From an uncultured Lachnospiraceae bacterium (lineage in GTDB: Bacteria > Bacillota > Clostridia > Lachnospirales > Lachnospiraceae), in NCBI GenBank assembly GCA_949502235.1, contig CATBDC010000038.1:1-41283 (forward strand): a stretch of DNA of 41,283 bases, given 5' to 3'. Below the pieces are notes generated by a model. The model was not told where the DNA came from. It was given only the letters and a program-made list of their open reading frames with translations, and made no database searches. The position numbers and the translations under genes are program-made. Of this stretch, positions 8,931 through 16,738 are shown one piece after another; position 1 is the first letter of the stretch; every line of letters begins with the position of its first letter.

Positions 8931-9740
8931 TTACCGCATGAATTCATTGATTACGTGCAGTATCCCGTCCTCATCATTAGATTTTGTTATATAATCCGCA
9001 TGCTCCTTCACCGCAGGCAGTGCATTTGCCATGGCAACGCCCAGGCCGGCGGTTTCGAGCATGGTCAGGTCGTTGTAGCTGTCGCCGCAGCATATCATCT
9101 GGTCTGCGTTCATTCCGATTGCAGTAAGAAGCTTAAGAAGGGAATGAGCCTTATCAATGCCGACCGGCATAATTTCCAGGAAAAAGGGATCGGAACAGTA
9201 AACGCTTAAGTAGGAACGGAAATAGGAGGACACTTCTTTTTTCAGGAGCTCTATCGTGTTTGCCTCTCCTGTAATAAGGAGCTTATTTCCGGGCTCGGTG
9301 ACCTGTTCTGGGAAATCATCAACCTCTATGACAGGCATTTTTTCTACGAAGGACTCGATATCTGTATATTTGTTTGGCTTTATCCCTGAGAGCAGCGCTT
9401 CCTCCGTATAGGCCAGAATATCCACCCCGGAGTATTTTTTTGCAATATGGTAAAGAGGAGCCACGATATCATCAGGAAGGGGGCGGTTATAGATGACCCG
9501 GCCGTTCCGGCAGTCCATGACGCAGCCGCCGTTGAAGGATAGGATATATCCGCCGTATTCGGAAAGCCTAAGCTCATCCGCAAGGGGCGTAACGCCCACG
9601 GTGGGGCGGCCGCTTGCAAGGATTATCTTTTTGCCGTTTTTTTGAATGTCAATGAGTGCCTCCTTCGTAGGAGCTGATATTTCTTTTTTCGAGTTGGTCA
9701 GTGTACCGTCTAAATCCAGAGCAAGTATTTGATAGTTCAC
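8931..9740 (-). CDS. Cof-type HAD-family phosphatase
   Basis: 269-aa haloacid-dehalogenase hydrolase of subclass IIB. Motif I is LDLDGTLTNS (residues 7-16, nucleophile aspartate), motif II is the serine in ILASGRP, and motifs III and IV are the late lysine and GDSYNDLTML near residue 217. The middle is the C2 cap. It is a cytoplasmic Mg-dependent phosphatase, probably of sugar phosphates or nucleotide-like metabolites; the real substrate is unknown. GTG start at 9740, one base after the murF stop; the AAAGGAG RBS lies at the end of murF, so translation is likely coupled. Third gene of pncB-murF-HAD. Confidence 0.9.
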   Translation of the reverse strand: MNYQILALDLDGTLTNSKKEISAPTKEALIDIQKNGKKIILASGRPTVGVTPLADELRLSEYGGYILSFNGGCVMDCRNGRVIYNRPLPDDIVAPLYHIAKKYSGVDILAYTEEALLSGIKPNKYTDIESFVEKMPVIEVDDFPEQVTEPGNKLLITGEANTIELLKKEVSSYFRSYLSVYCSDPFFLEIMPVGIDKAHSLLKLLTAIGMNADQMICCGDSYNDLTMLETAGLGVAMANALPAVKEHADYITKSNDEDGILHVINEFMR

Positions 9741-9741
9741 G

Positions 9742-11109
9742 CTATACTCCTTTCAGGTATTCCACAATTTCAGGAAAATTCATTCCATGGGAAGCCTTTA
9801 CGAGGATATTATCTCCCTCCTTAAAAAGGCGGCCCGCCTGCGCGAAAAATTCGTCCTTTGTCCGGAACCAGACAGCCTGCGCGCCATTTTCCGCAGCTCC
9901 GCGCACCAGCTCCCTTGCAAGGGTTCCTATGCCGCACACAAGGTCGGTTCCGTGAAGGGCTGCGTATGCGCCGGTTTCATAATGGAGCTTTCCGGCATTT
10001 TCCCCCAGCTCATTCATGTCCCCGAGAACAGCTGCCTTACGTCCGATTGCCGTGCCAAGGACATCAATAGAAGCCTTTGTGGAAATGGGATTTGCATTAT
10101 AGCAGTCATCTAAAATGACGTATTTATCTGTGGAAATAATGTTATTTCTTCCGGGGATCTGGGGCAGACCCTCGATACCGGCTTTAATTTCCTCCGGTGT
10201 AAGTCCCAGACGGTAACCCACAGCGGCGCCAGCTAACGCGTTAGATATCATATGAGGCCCCGGGAGCGGGACAATACAGCGGAAGCTTTCGCCAGAGGGA
10301 AGATGTATGATACAGGAGGTTCCCTTAAGCCCCAGGGACTCCATATCAGAGGCAAAGAACTGGCTGTTCTCCCCTGTCCCGAAAAATACAGGCTCCACGC
10401 CCTTTACAGGGCCGGTCTCACACAGGAGCTCATCGTCTCCATTTAGAATAATGGAGCCTCCCCGCTTCATATCCTGAATCATCTGTATCTTTTCCTGAAG
10501 AATACCTTCCTTAGTTTTGAAAAATTCCAGATGTGCCACGCCAATATTTGTAATCACACAGATATCAGGACTTGCAACTCCGGAAAGCCGCCGCATCTCT
10601 CCGAAATGGTTGACGCCCATCTCCAGGATGGCAACCTGCGTATCCTCCTTCATTGCAAAAATCGTGATGGGAAGTCCCCACTCGTTATTGAAGTTTCCAA
10701 GAGTTTTATGTACCTTATATTTTTGCGCCAGCACAGAGGCAATCATTTCCTTTGTGCTTGTTTTCCCCACACTGCCTGTAATGCCTACCACCTTAATATC
10801 AAAGGAATCACGGTACAGCTTTGCAATGTCAAGGAGGGCCTGGCCGGTTGACTCGACAAGAATATAGGGAAAATCAGTAACTCCCAGATCTTCATGTGAA
10901 ACAACGCAAAGCGCTCCCTTTTCAATCGTATCAGGGATGAATTTGTGGGCATTTACATTTACACCGTCAATAGCAACAAAAAGGTAATCCTTCTCTACCT
11001 TGCGGCTGTCAATGACAACCCCTGCGGCTTCCCGTAAAAGCAGCTGGGAATCGCCGCAGAATGTACCGCGGCAGGCTTCTGTTATGTTCTTTAATGTGAG
11101 ATTTTTCAC
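9742..11109 (-). CDS. murF: UDP-N-acetylmuramoyl-tripeptide--D-alanyl-D-alanine ligase
   Basis: 455-aa Mur ligase. It adds D-Ala-D-Ala to the UDP-MurNAc-tripeptide, the last cytoplasmic step of the peptidoglycan precursor, using ATP. Domain order is standard: N-terminal UDP-binding domain (VVIDSRKVEKDYLFVAI), central ATPase with the P-loop GITGSVGKTSTKEM near residue 110 and TLGNFNNEWGLP, and a C-terminal domain with DDCYNANP. Start is GTG at 11109 preceded by AAAGGAGGAATACCCT; the frame stays open further upstream into pncB but has no RBS there. It lies 14 nt after pncB, so co-transcription is likely. Confidence 0.95.
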   Translation of the reverse strand: MKNLTLKNITEACRGTFCGDSQLLLREAAGVVIDSRKVEKDYLFVAIDGVNVNAHKFIPDTIEKGALCVVSHEDLGVTDFPYILVESTGQALLDIAKLYRDSFDIKVVGITGSVGKTSTKEMIASVLAQKYKVHKTLGNFNNEWGLPITIFAMKEDTQVAILEMGVNHFGEMRRLSGVASPDICVITNIGVAHLEFFKTKEGILQEKIQMIQDMKRGGSIILNGDDELLCETGPVKGVEPVFFGTGENSQFFASDMESLGLKGTSCIIHLPSGESFRCIVPLPGPHMISNALAGAAVGYRLGLTPEEIKAGIEGLPQIPGRNNIISTDKYVILDDCYNANPISTKASIDVLGTAIGRKAAVLGDMNELGENAGKLHYETGAYAALHGTDLVCGIGTLARELVRGAAENGAQAVWFRTKDEFFAQAGRLFKEGDNILVKASHGMNFPEIVEYLKGV

Positions 11110-11123
11110 AGGGTATTCCTCCT

Positions 11124-12593
11124 TTATGAATTCTCTGTTTCTTCTGGGGCATTTACATGATCCAGTAAAGCTTTTTTCACATCGTATAATTTCTGCGACA
11201 AGTCTATATATACCTTGTGGGGGTAAAAGAGACGCTTTGTTTCTTCCCATAACGTGTCCTTTTCACGCCTGCAGTACTCTGCGATTTCCATAACAGAGGG
11301 TGATTTATAGACACACTCGCCGTTTCTAAATACAGGAACAAGAATTTCACGCATAGTATAGGTTCCCCCGGCAAGCTTCGTTTTCTTCCATGTATCAACA
11401 GGATCGAAAAGAAGCAGGTCCTCACTTGTATCATAAACCTCGTCAGCAAAGCAGATAAGATCCGCACGCATTTTACCTGTTTCTTTATCATAGATACGGA
11501 AGATTGTCTTGTTTCCTGGATTTGTAATTTTTTCTGTATTTTCAGAGATCTTTATTTTCGGAACAAATTCCCCTTTACTGTTCTGGATAGCCGCCAGCTT
11601 GTAAACGCCGCCAAAGGACGGGCAGTCCTTAGAGGTAATCAGGTTAGTACCCACCCCCCAGGAATCAATAGCTGCCCCCTGGATCTTCAGATCATGAAGG
11701 AGGTACTCGTCCAAATCATTTGAAGCACAGATGCCTGCATCCGTAAATCCCGCTTCGTCAAGCATTTTCCGGGCCTGCTTGGACAGATAAGAAAGGTCGC
11801 CGCTGTCTAGGCGGATCCCATATCTTTTAAATGTCTTTCCGGCATCCTTAAATTCCTGAAATACCCGGATAGCATTGGGCACGCCGGATTTTAAGGTGTC
11901 ATAGGTGTCCACAAGCAGGGTACAATTGTCAGGATATAATTCAGCGTAATATTTAAATGCCGTATATTCATCCGGAAAGCTCATAATCCAGCTGTGGGCA
12001 TGTGTACCCATGACCGGAACATTGAAGACTTGTCCGGCAAGTACATTGGAGGTGCCCACGCATCCGCCGATCATGGCCGCCCTTGCCCCGTACAGCCCGG
12101 CGTCCGGCCCCTGTGCACGGCGCAGGCCGAATTCCATAATGCCGTCTCCCGCCGCCGCAAACACAATACGGGAGGTCTTGGTGGCAATCAGAGACTGATG
12201 ATTAATAATATTAAGAATCGCCGTCTCCACGAGCTGCGCCTCCATAATAGGCGCTATAACCTTAAGAAGGGGCTCCTTTGGAAATACAACTGTTCCTTCG
12301 GGAATCGCATAGATGCTGCCGCTAAAATGAAAGCCGCTTAAATAATCCAGAAAGCTCTCGCTGAAAATGCCAAGGCTCCTCAAATAATCTACATCTTCAT
12401 ATGTGAAATTCAGATTCTTAATATACTCAATTACCTGTGCAAGTCCTGCGCACACGGAATAGCCGTTGTTACAGGGATTCTGTCGGAAAAAAACATCAAA
12501 AACAACAAGTTCATTTTGCTTCTGTTCATAATAGCCCTGCATCATAGTCAGCTCATACAGGTCTGTCAGTAGAGTTAAGTCCTGTTTATTCAT
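11124..12593 (-). CDS. pncB: Nicotinate phosphoribosyltransferase
   Basis: 489-aa NAPRTase. It converts nicotinate plus PRPP to nicotinate mononucleotide in the Preiss-Handler NAD salvage route. Family marks: LLTDLYELTMMQGYY at the N-terminus, EFGLRRAQGPD near residue 150, GTHAHSWIMSF near 196, LDSGDL near 265 and SWGVGTNLITS near 310. Length fits the Gram-positive form of PncB (about 480-490 aa). AAGGAG lies about 10 nt before ATG 12593, and a sigma-A-like promoter is just upstream. First gene of pncB-murF-HAD; the pairing with murF is probably only shared expression. Confidence 0.95.
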   Translation of the reverse strand: MNKQDLTLLTDLYELTMMQGYYEQKQNELVVFDVFFRQNPCNNGYSVCAGLAQVIEYIKNLNFTYEDVDYLRSLGIFSESFLDYLSGFHFSGSIYAIPEGTVVFPKEPLLKVIAPIMEAQLVETAILNIINHQSLIATKTSRIVFAAAGDGIMEFGLRRAQGPDAGLYGARAAMIGGCVGTSNVLAGQVFNVPVMGTHAHSWIMSFPDEYTAFKYYAELYPDNCTLLVDTYDTLKSGVPNAIRVFQEFKDAGKTFKRYGIRLDSGDLSYLSKQARKMLDEAGFTDAGICASNDLDEYLLHDLKIQGAAIDSWGVGTNLITSKDCPSFGGVYKLAAIQNSKGEFVPKIKISENTEKITNPGNKTIFRIYDKETGKMRADLICFADEVYDTSEDLLLFDPVDTWKKTKLAGGTYTMREILVPVFRNGECVYKSPSVMEIAEYCRREKDTLWEETKRLFYPHKVYIDLSQKLYDVKKALLDHVNAPEETENS

Positions 12594-12627
12594 TTTCTTT
12601 TGGCTCCTTATATTTATGATCGGCTTT

Positions 12628-12656
12628 ATTATAGCATTACAGGAAGAAAAAGTAAA
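12628..12656 (-). promoter_or_regulatory. Candidate sigma-A promoter of pncB-murF-HAD
   Basis: On the minus strand TTTACT (12651-12656) and TATAAT (12628-12633) are 17 nt apart. The -10 is perfect and the -35 matches 4 of 6. The predicted start leaves a leader of roughly 30 nt before pncB. Confidence 0.6.
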
Positions 12657-12725
12657 ATAAAGACTGATATATTATGACTTATAGATAAAATCTATAATAA
12701 ATCCTTACATATTAGAAAACTCTAT

Positions 12726-12754
12726 TTGATGCCTGACCCTGCAGTTTATATAAT
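12726..12754 (+). promoter_or_regulatory. Candidate sigma-A promoter of the PHP-domain gene
   Basis: TTGATG (12726-12731), 17-nt spacer, TATAAT (12749-12754), followed by AGGAGG and the ATG at 12776, giving a very short leader. It is divergent from the pncB promoter about 70 bp away. Confidence 0.65.
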
Positions 12755-12775
12755 AGAATCAGGAGGAAAACGATT

Positions 12776-13453
12776 ATGTTTATTGATACGCACATGCATG
12801 AGATGACTTATTCAAAGGACAGCTTTTTAAGCCTTGACGTTATGGTACAGATCGGAAAACAGAAAGGCCTCGGGGGAATCTGCATTACGGACCATGACAG
12901 TATGGGCTTTAAGGATTATGCAGCAGAGTATACCAGAAGGACAGGCTTTCCGGTATTTGTAGGAATAGAGTTCTTTTCCCTTCAGGGAGATATTGTGGCG
13001 TTCGGGATAGAGGAGTACCCGAAGGAACGTGTACCGGCCCAGGAATTTATTGACCTCGTAAAGGCCCAGGGAGGAGTCTGCTTTGCGGCTCATCCCTTCC
13101 GCAATAACAACCGGGGGCTTGAAGAAAATTTACGTTTTGTAAAGGGGCTTGACGGCCTTGAGGTGTTCAATGGAAGCACATCTCCTGACGCTTGTGTGAG
13201 GGCGGCAGCTTATGCCAGAGAATTGAATCTTTTTACCTTAGGCTCCAGTGACTGCCATGTGCCGGAAAAGGTTGGAGTATGTGCTACATATTTTCCGGAA
13301 GAGGTAAGGACCATGGAGGAATTTCTGGCAGCTTTCAAAAAAGGAGAGATGAAGCCCGCATATTATGCTAACGGAGAGTACCGCATTGTATCTCCGTCAG
13401 ACTATGACGCGGTGTACACACATGCCTGTCCGTTTACTGCCCGGCGCAGCTAA
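12776..13453 (+). CDS. PHP-domain metal-dependent phosphoesterase
   Basis: 225-aa PHP-fold protein. Metal-binding motifs are visible in order: DTHMHE near residue 4, ITDHDS near 40, GIEFF near 62, AAHPF near 104 and SSDCHV near 157. The family hydrolyses phosphoester bonds (for example histidinol phosphate or nucleotide 3',5'-bisphosphates) with a trinuclear metal site; the substrate here is not known. AGGAGG sits 8 nt before the ATG. Single gene with its own promoter, ending about 20 nt before the candidate promoter of the selenium operon, with no clear terminator between. Confidence 0.8.
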   Translation: MFIDTHMHEMTYSKDSFLSLDVMVQIGKQKGLGGICITDHDSMGFKDYAAEYTRRTGFPVFVGIEFFSLQGDIVAFGIEEYPKERVPAQEFIDLVKAQGGVCFAAHPFRNNNRGLEENLRFVKGLDGLEVFNGSTSPDACVRAAAYARELNLFTLGSSDCHVPEKVGVCATYFPEEVRTMEEFLAAFKKGEMKPAYYANGEYRIVSPSDYDAVYTHACPFTARRS

Positions 13454-13470
13454 AAAATGTAAAAACCCCG

Positions 13471-13499
13471 TTTACCTTTTGCGGTGCCGGTGATAAAAT
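13471..13499 (+). promoter_or_regulatory. Candidate promoter of the yedF-selD-selA-selB-lysR operon
   Basis: TTTACC (13471-13476), 17-nt spacer, TAAAAT (13494-13499). It is the only plausible sigma-A site in the 117-nt gap before yedF. The predicted leader is about 65 nt. A moderate match, not verified. Confidence 0.45.
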
Positions 13500-13570
13500 G
13501 TATCTATATGTCGAAAGATGCGCTGCGAAGGCTGACGTGAGTTATATAAAAAAGAAAGGTGGAAGCATTT

Positions 13571-14179
13571 ATGATTACAGTTAATGCGATGGGGGATAAT
13601 TGTCCTATCCCGGTTATTAAAACCAAAAAGGCAATGCAGGCGCTTACAGGCCCGGAGACAATTGAGGTACTGGTAGACAACGAGATTGCGGTGCAGAATG
13701 TATCCAAGATGGCAGCAAGTACGGGAGGACAGGTCTCCTCAGAGAAGCTTGGCGATGCGGAATTTAAGATTACAATCGCTATGGAGGGAGCGCCGAAGTC
13801 AGAGGAAGGAGACGAGGAGGCGTCCTGCGCTCCGGATGCAAGGAGCAATACAGTGGTAGTTGTGCCGTCCGACCGTATGGGAAGCGGCAATGACGAATTA
13901 GGAAAGGTATTGATCAAAGGCTTTATTTTTGCAGTGACACAGCTTGATACACTGCCAAAGACCATGCTTTTCTATAACGGAGGCGCGACACTGACAACAG
14001 AAGGCTCCGATTCTCTGGAGGATCTGAAATCACTGGAGGCACAGGGCGTAGAGATTATGACCTGCGGCACATGCCTGGATTATTACGGGCTTAAGGATAA
14101 GCTGGCCGTAGGAACAGTTACCAATATGTACAGCATTGTAGAGACAATGGCAAAAGCAGGAAAGATTATAAAACCATAG
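13571..14179 (+). CDS. yedF: Selenium metabolism protein YedF (TusA domain plus DsrE-like domain)
   Basis: 202-aa two-domain protein. Residues 1-70 are a TusA/SirA fold with the CPIP motif (NCPIPVIKTK), whose cysteine can carry a persulfide or perselenide. Residues about 95-202 are DsrE-like (VVVPSDRMGSGNDELG, TCGTCLDYYG). This fusion is typically encoded beside selD in selenium-using bacteria and is thought to deliver sulfur or selenium; direct biochemistry is limited. ATG 13571 has AAAGGTGG eight bases upstream; the in-frame GTG at 13559 overlaps that RBS. First gene of the Sec operon, 39 nt ahead of selD. Confidence 0.9.
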   Translation: MITVNAMGDNCPIPVIKTKKAMQALTGPETIEVLVDNEIAVQNVSKMAASTGGQVSSEKLGDAEFKITIAMEGAPKSEEGDEEASCAPDARSNTVVVVPSDRMGSGNDELGKVLIKGFIFAVTQLDTLPKTMLFYNGGATLTTEGSDSLEDLKSLEAQGVEIMTCGTCLDYYGLKDKLAVGTVTNMYSIVETMAKAGKIIKP

Positions 14180-14218
14180 AAACACCGAAAAAGCGATGAG
14201 TGAAGGAGGAAACAAGCC

Positions 14219-15259
14219 ATGAAATCAGATGTCAGGCTTACAACATTAAGCAAAACCGCAGGGTGAGCGGCCAAAATAGGTCCCGAGACCCTTGCCCAGG
14301 TTCTGGGCAGGCTGCCCCAGTTTCATGATGACAATTTATTAGTAGGAATTGAGACATCAGATGATGCGGCTATATACAAGGTTACGGATGATATCGCCAT
14401 GATTCAGACTGTTGACTTCTTCACACCTATTGTAGATGATCCTTATATGTTTGGACAGATTGCAGCTGCCAACTCCCTAAGCGATGTATGGGCCATGGGA
14501 GGTGAGCCGGCAGTGGCACTTAATATCGTTGGGTTTCCTAATTGTCTGGATCCGGCGATACTCGGCGACATCCTTGCGGGTGGCGCGGCGAAGGTGAAAG
14601 AAGCAGGAGCAGTACTGGTAGGCGGACATTCCGTGCAGGACGATGAACCGAAATACGGCCTGTGCGTGTCCGGCTTTGTACATCCTGATAAGATATTTAA
14701 AAATTACGGCTGCAGACCGGGAGACATTCTGGTACTCACGAAGCAGATCGGAAGCGGTGTTGTAAATACTGCCATCAAAGCGGAGATGGCAAGCCCTTCC
14801 GCTATCCGTGAGGCGCAGACCGTTATGGCGTCCCTCAATAAAAAAGGCAAGCAGGTGGTACAGACCTATGACGTGTCTGCGTGCACGGACGTTACAGGCT
14901 TCGGCCTTTTAGGGCACTGCGTGGAGATGGCGGGCGCCAGTGAGGTGACATTTGAGATAAATGTAAGGGATATCGCGTATTTTCAAGACGCGGCCGCATA
15001 TGCTAAGATGGGCCTGGTTCCTGCGGGAGCTTATAAAAACCGGGGCTATTCTATAGAAAAAGTAGAGGTGGGAAATACACAGGAGCATTATCTCGACCTT
15101 CTCTACGATCCCCAGACTTCAGGAGGGCTTTTGATTAGCGTGGCGCCTGAGGATTTGGAAAATGTGCTTAGGGACTTCCGTGAGGCACATATGGATACCA
15201 CAGTTTCTGTCATCGGGAGGGTGGCGGAAAAAAGTGACAAATTAATACGCCTGTTTTGA
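14219..15259 (+). CDS. selD: Selenide, water dikinase (selenophosphate synthetase), selenocysteine-containing
   Basis: 346 aa if the in-frame TGA at 14264-14266 is read as selenocysteine (residue 16). SelD makes selenophosphate from selenide and ATP, the selenium donor for SelA. The start (LTTLSKTAG-U-AAKIGPETLAQVL) aligns with the catalytic loop where many SelD enzymes have Cys; AAKI supplies the conserved lysine. Further on come ETSDDAAIY, MIQTVDFFTP, VGGHSVQDDEPKYG and FGLLGH, all family motifs. ATG 14219 follows GAAGGAGGAAACAAGCC. A plain ORF caller would start at 14399 and miss 60 residues. A bSECIS hairpin follows the UGA. selA lies 45 nt downstream. Since SelD needs Sec for its own full-length synthesis, production is self-dependent. 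Confidence 0.95.
14276..14308 (+). promoter_or_regulatory. bSECIS element for selD
   Basis: After UGA 14264-14266 comes a small GGTC-ccga-GACC stem and then a perfect hairpin GCCCAG-gtt-CTGGGC (14294-14299/14303-14308). The apical loop starts with G and lies 33 nt after the UGA, within the known bacterial SECIS range (about 16-37 nt). SelB's C-terminal domain would bind it. Confidence 0.75.
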
Positions 15260-15304
15260 TACCATATCAAACCGGCTGGAGCAAAATCAGAAGGGAATTA
15301 TATT

Positions 15305-16738
15305 ATGAACAAAAATATGTTGTACCGCAGCATACCAAAAGTGGACGCCCTGTTGGAGAACGAGGCGATACAGGCACTCATTGCCCGTTACAGCAGAGAC
15401 ACGGTGATGGAGTCTATTCATACGGAAATGGACAGACTGCGGGAATATATCGGACAGTGTGAGGATGAAGAGAAGGCAAAGCTTAAGACAGAGCTTCTGA
15501 TTCCCCATATTGAGCGGACAGTAGAAGCTATGCATACGCCGAATATGCATAAGGTGATTAACGGGACTGGTACGATTCTCCATACGAATCTGGGGCGTGC
15601 CCCCATAAGCAGAGAGCATATGAAAAAAATCGCGGAGGTTGCCACCGGATATTCCAATCTCGAATATAATCTGGAGGCTGGAAAGCGCGGTGAAAGATAT
15701 TCTCATTTTGAAAGGCTTTTGTGCAAGATCACAGGGGCAGAGGCCGCTATGGCAGTTAATAATAACGCGGCGGCAGTGATGCTGATTTTAAGCTCTCTGG
15801 CAAAGGGTGGCGAGGTAGTCGTGTCCCGGGGCGAGCTTGTGGAAATCGGCGGTAAGTTCCGGATTCCGGATGTGATGGAGCAGAGCGGGGCATATCTTGT
15901 GGAGGTGGGGACAACCAATAAGACCCATTACGATGACTATGTAAACGCAATTACAGAGGAGACAAAAGCCCTTCTTAAGGTGCATACCAGCAACTACCGG
16001 ATTGTAGGGTTTACAGATACAGTGGGGATTGACGAGCTTATTCCCCTTGCAAAAGAGCATAACCTTCCTGTGATAGAGGATCTGGGAAGCGGGGTATTAA
16101 TTGACTTAAGTAAATATGGCATCACATATGAGCCGACTGTTCAGGAGTCCATACGAAAGGGAGCAGATGTTGTGTGCTTTAGCGGAGACAAGCTTCTCGG
16201 CGGACCCCAGGCCGGAATCATTATCGGCAGAAAAAAATACATTGACATGATGAAGAAAAACCAGCTTACAAGAGCGCTTAGAATCGACAAGTTTACGGCT
16301 GCAGCGCTGGAGCTTGTCCTTCAGGAATATCTGTCGGAGGAAAAGGCAGTAAATAACCTGCCTGTGCTGCGCATGATAACAAGATCTTATGAGGAAGTGG
16401 AAAAGGAAGCGCGTGCCCTTGTGAGGATGCTTAGAAGGGCATCCCTTCCGGCAAAGACAGAAGTGTCAGGATGCGAGTCACAGATCGGAGGAGGGTCGCT
16501 CCCTCTTGAACGTATACCGAGCATGGCGGCAGCTATCCGGCCGGAGAAAATCAGTGTGACAGAGCTGGAGGAGCGTATGAGGCGGCTTCCTGTGCCTATC
16601 ATACCAAGGACAGTAAATGACACTATAATTCTGGATGTGCGGACGATTGAAAAGCAGCTGTTTCCTGTGATCGTAAACCAGCTTAAGGAGTTTAAAGTAC
16701 TGGAGGAAGTAAGTCTTATAGGAGCGGACAGGCTATGA
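15305..16738 (+). CDS. selA: L-seryl-tRNA(Sec) selenium transferase
   Basis: 477-aa PLP enzyme that converts Ser-tRNA(Sec) to Sec-tRNA(Sec) with selenophosphate. Marks: N-terminal SIPKVDALL, the HKVINGTGTILHTNLGRAP block near residue 83, YSNLEYNLEAGKRGERYSH, and the PLP-binding CFSGDKLLGGPQAGII with the lysine at about residue 296. Length is normal (about 460-475 aa in the family). The start at 15305 follows AGAAGGGA. Its stop overlaps the selB start (ATGA at 16735-16738), so the two are translationally coupled. Confidence 0.97.
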   Translation: MNKNMLYRSIPKVDALLENEAIQALIARYSRDTVMESIHTEMDRLREYIGQCEDEEKAKLKTELLIPHIERTVEAMHTPNMHKVINGTGTILHTNLGRAPISREHMKKIAEVATGYSNLEYNLEAGKRGERYSHFERLLCKITGAEAAMAVNNNAAAVMLILSSLAKGGEVVVSRGELVEIGGKFRIPDVMEQSGAYLVEVGTTNKTHYDDYVNAITEETKALLKVHTSNYRIVGFTDTVGIDELIPLAKEHNLPVIEDLGSGVLIDLSKYGITYEPTVQESIRKGADVVCFSGDKLLGGPQAGIIIGRKKYIDMMKKNQLTRALRIDKFTAAALELVLQEYLSEEKAVNNLPVLRMITRSYEEVEKEARALVRMLRRASLPAKTEVSGCESQIGGGSLPLERIPSMAAAIRPEKISVTELEERMRRLPVPIIPRTVNDTIILDVRTIEKQLFPVIVNQLKEFKVLEEVSLIGADRL

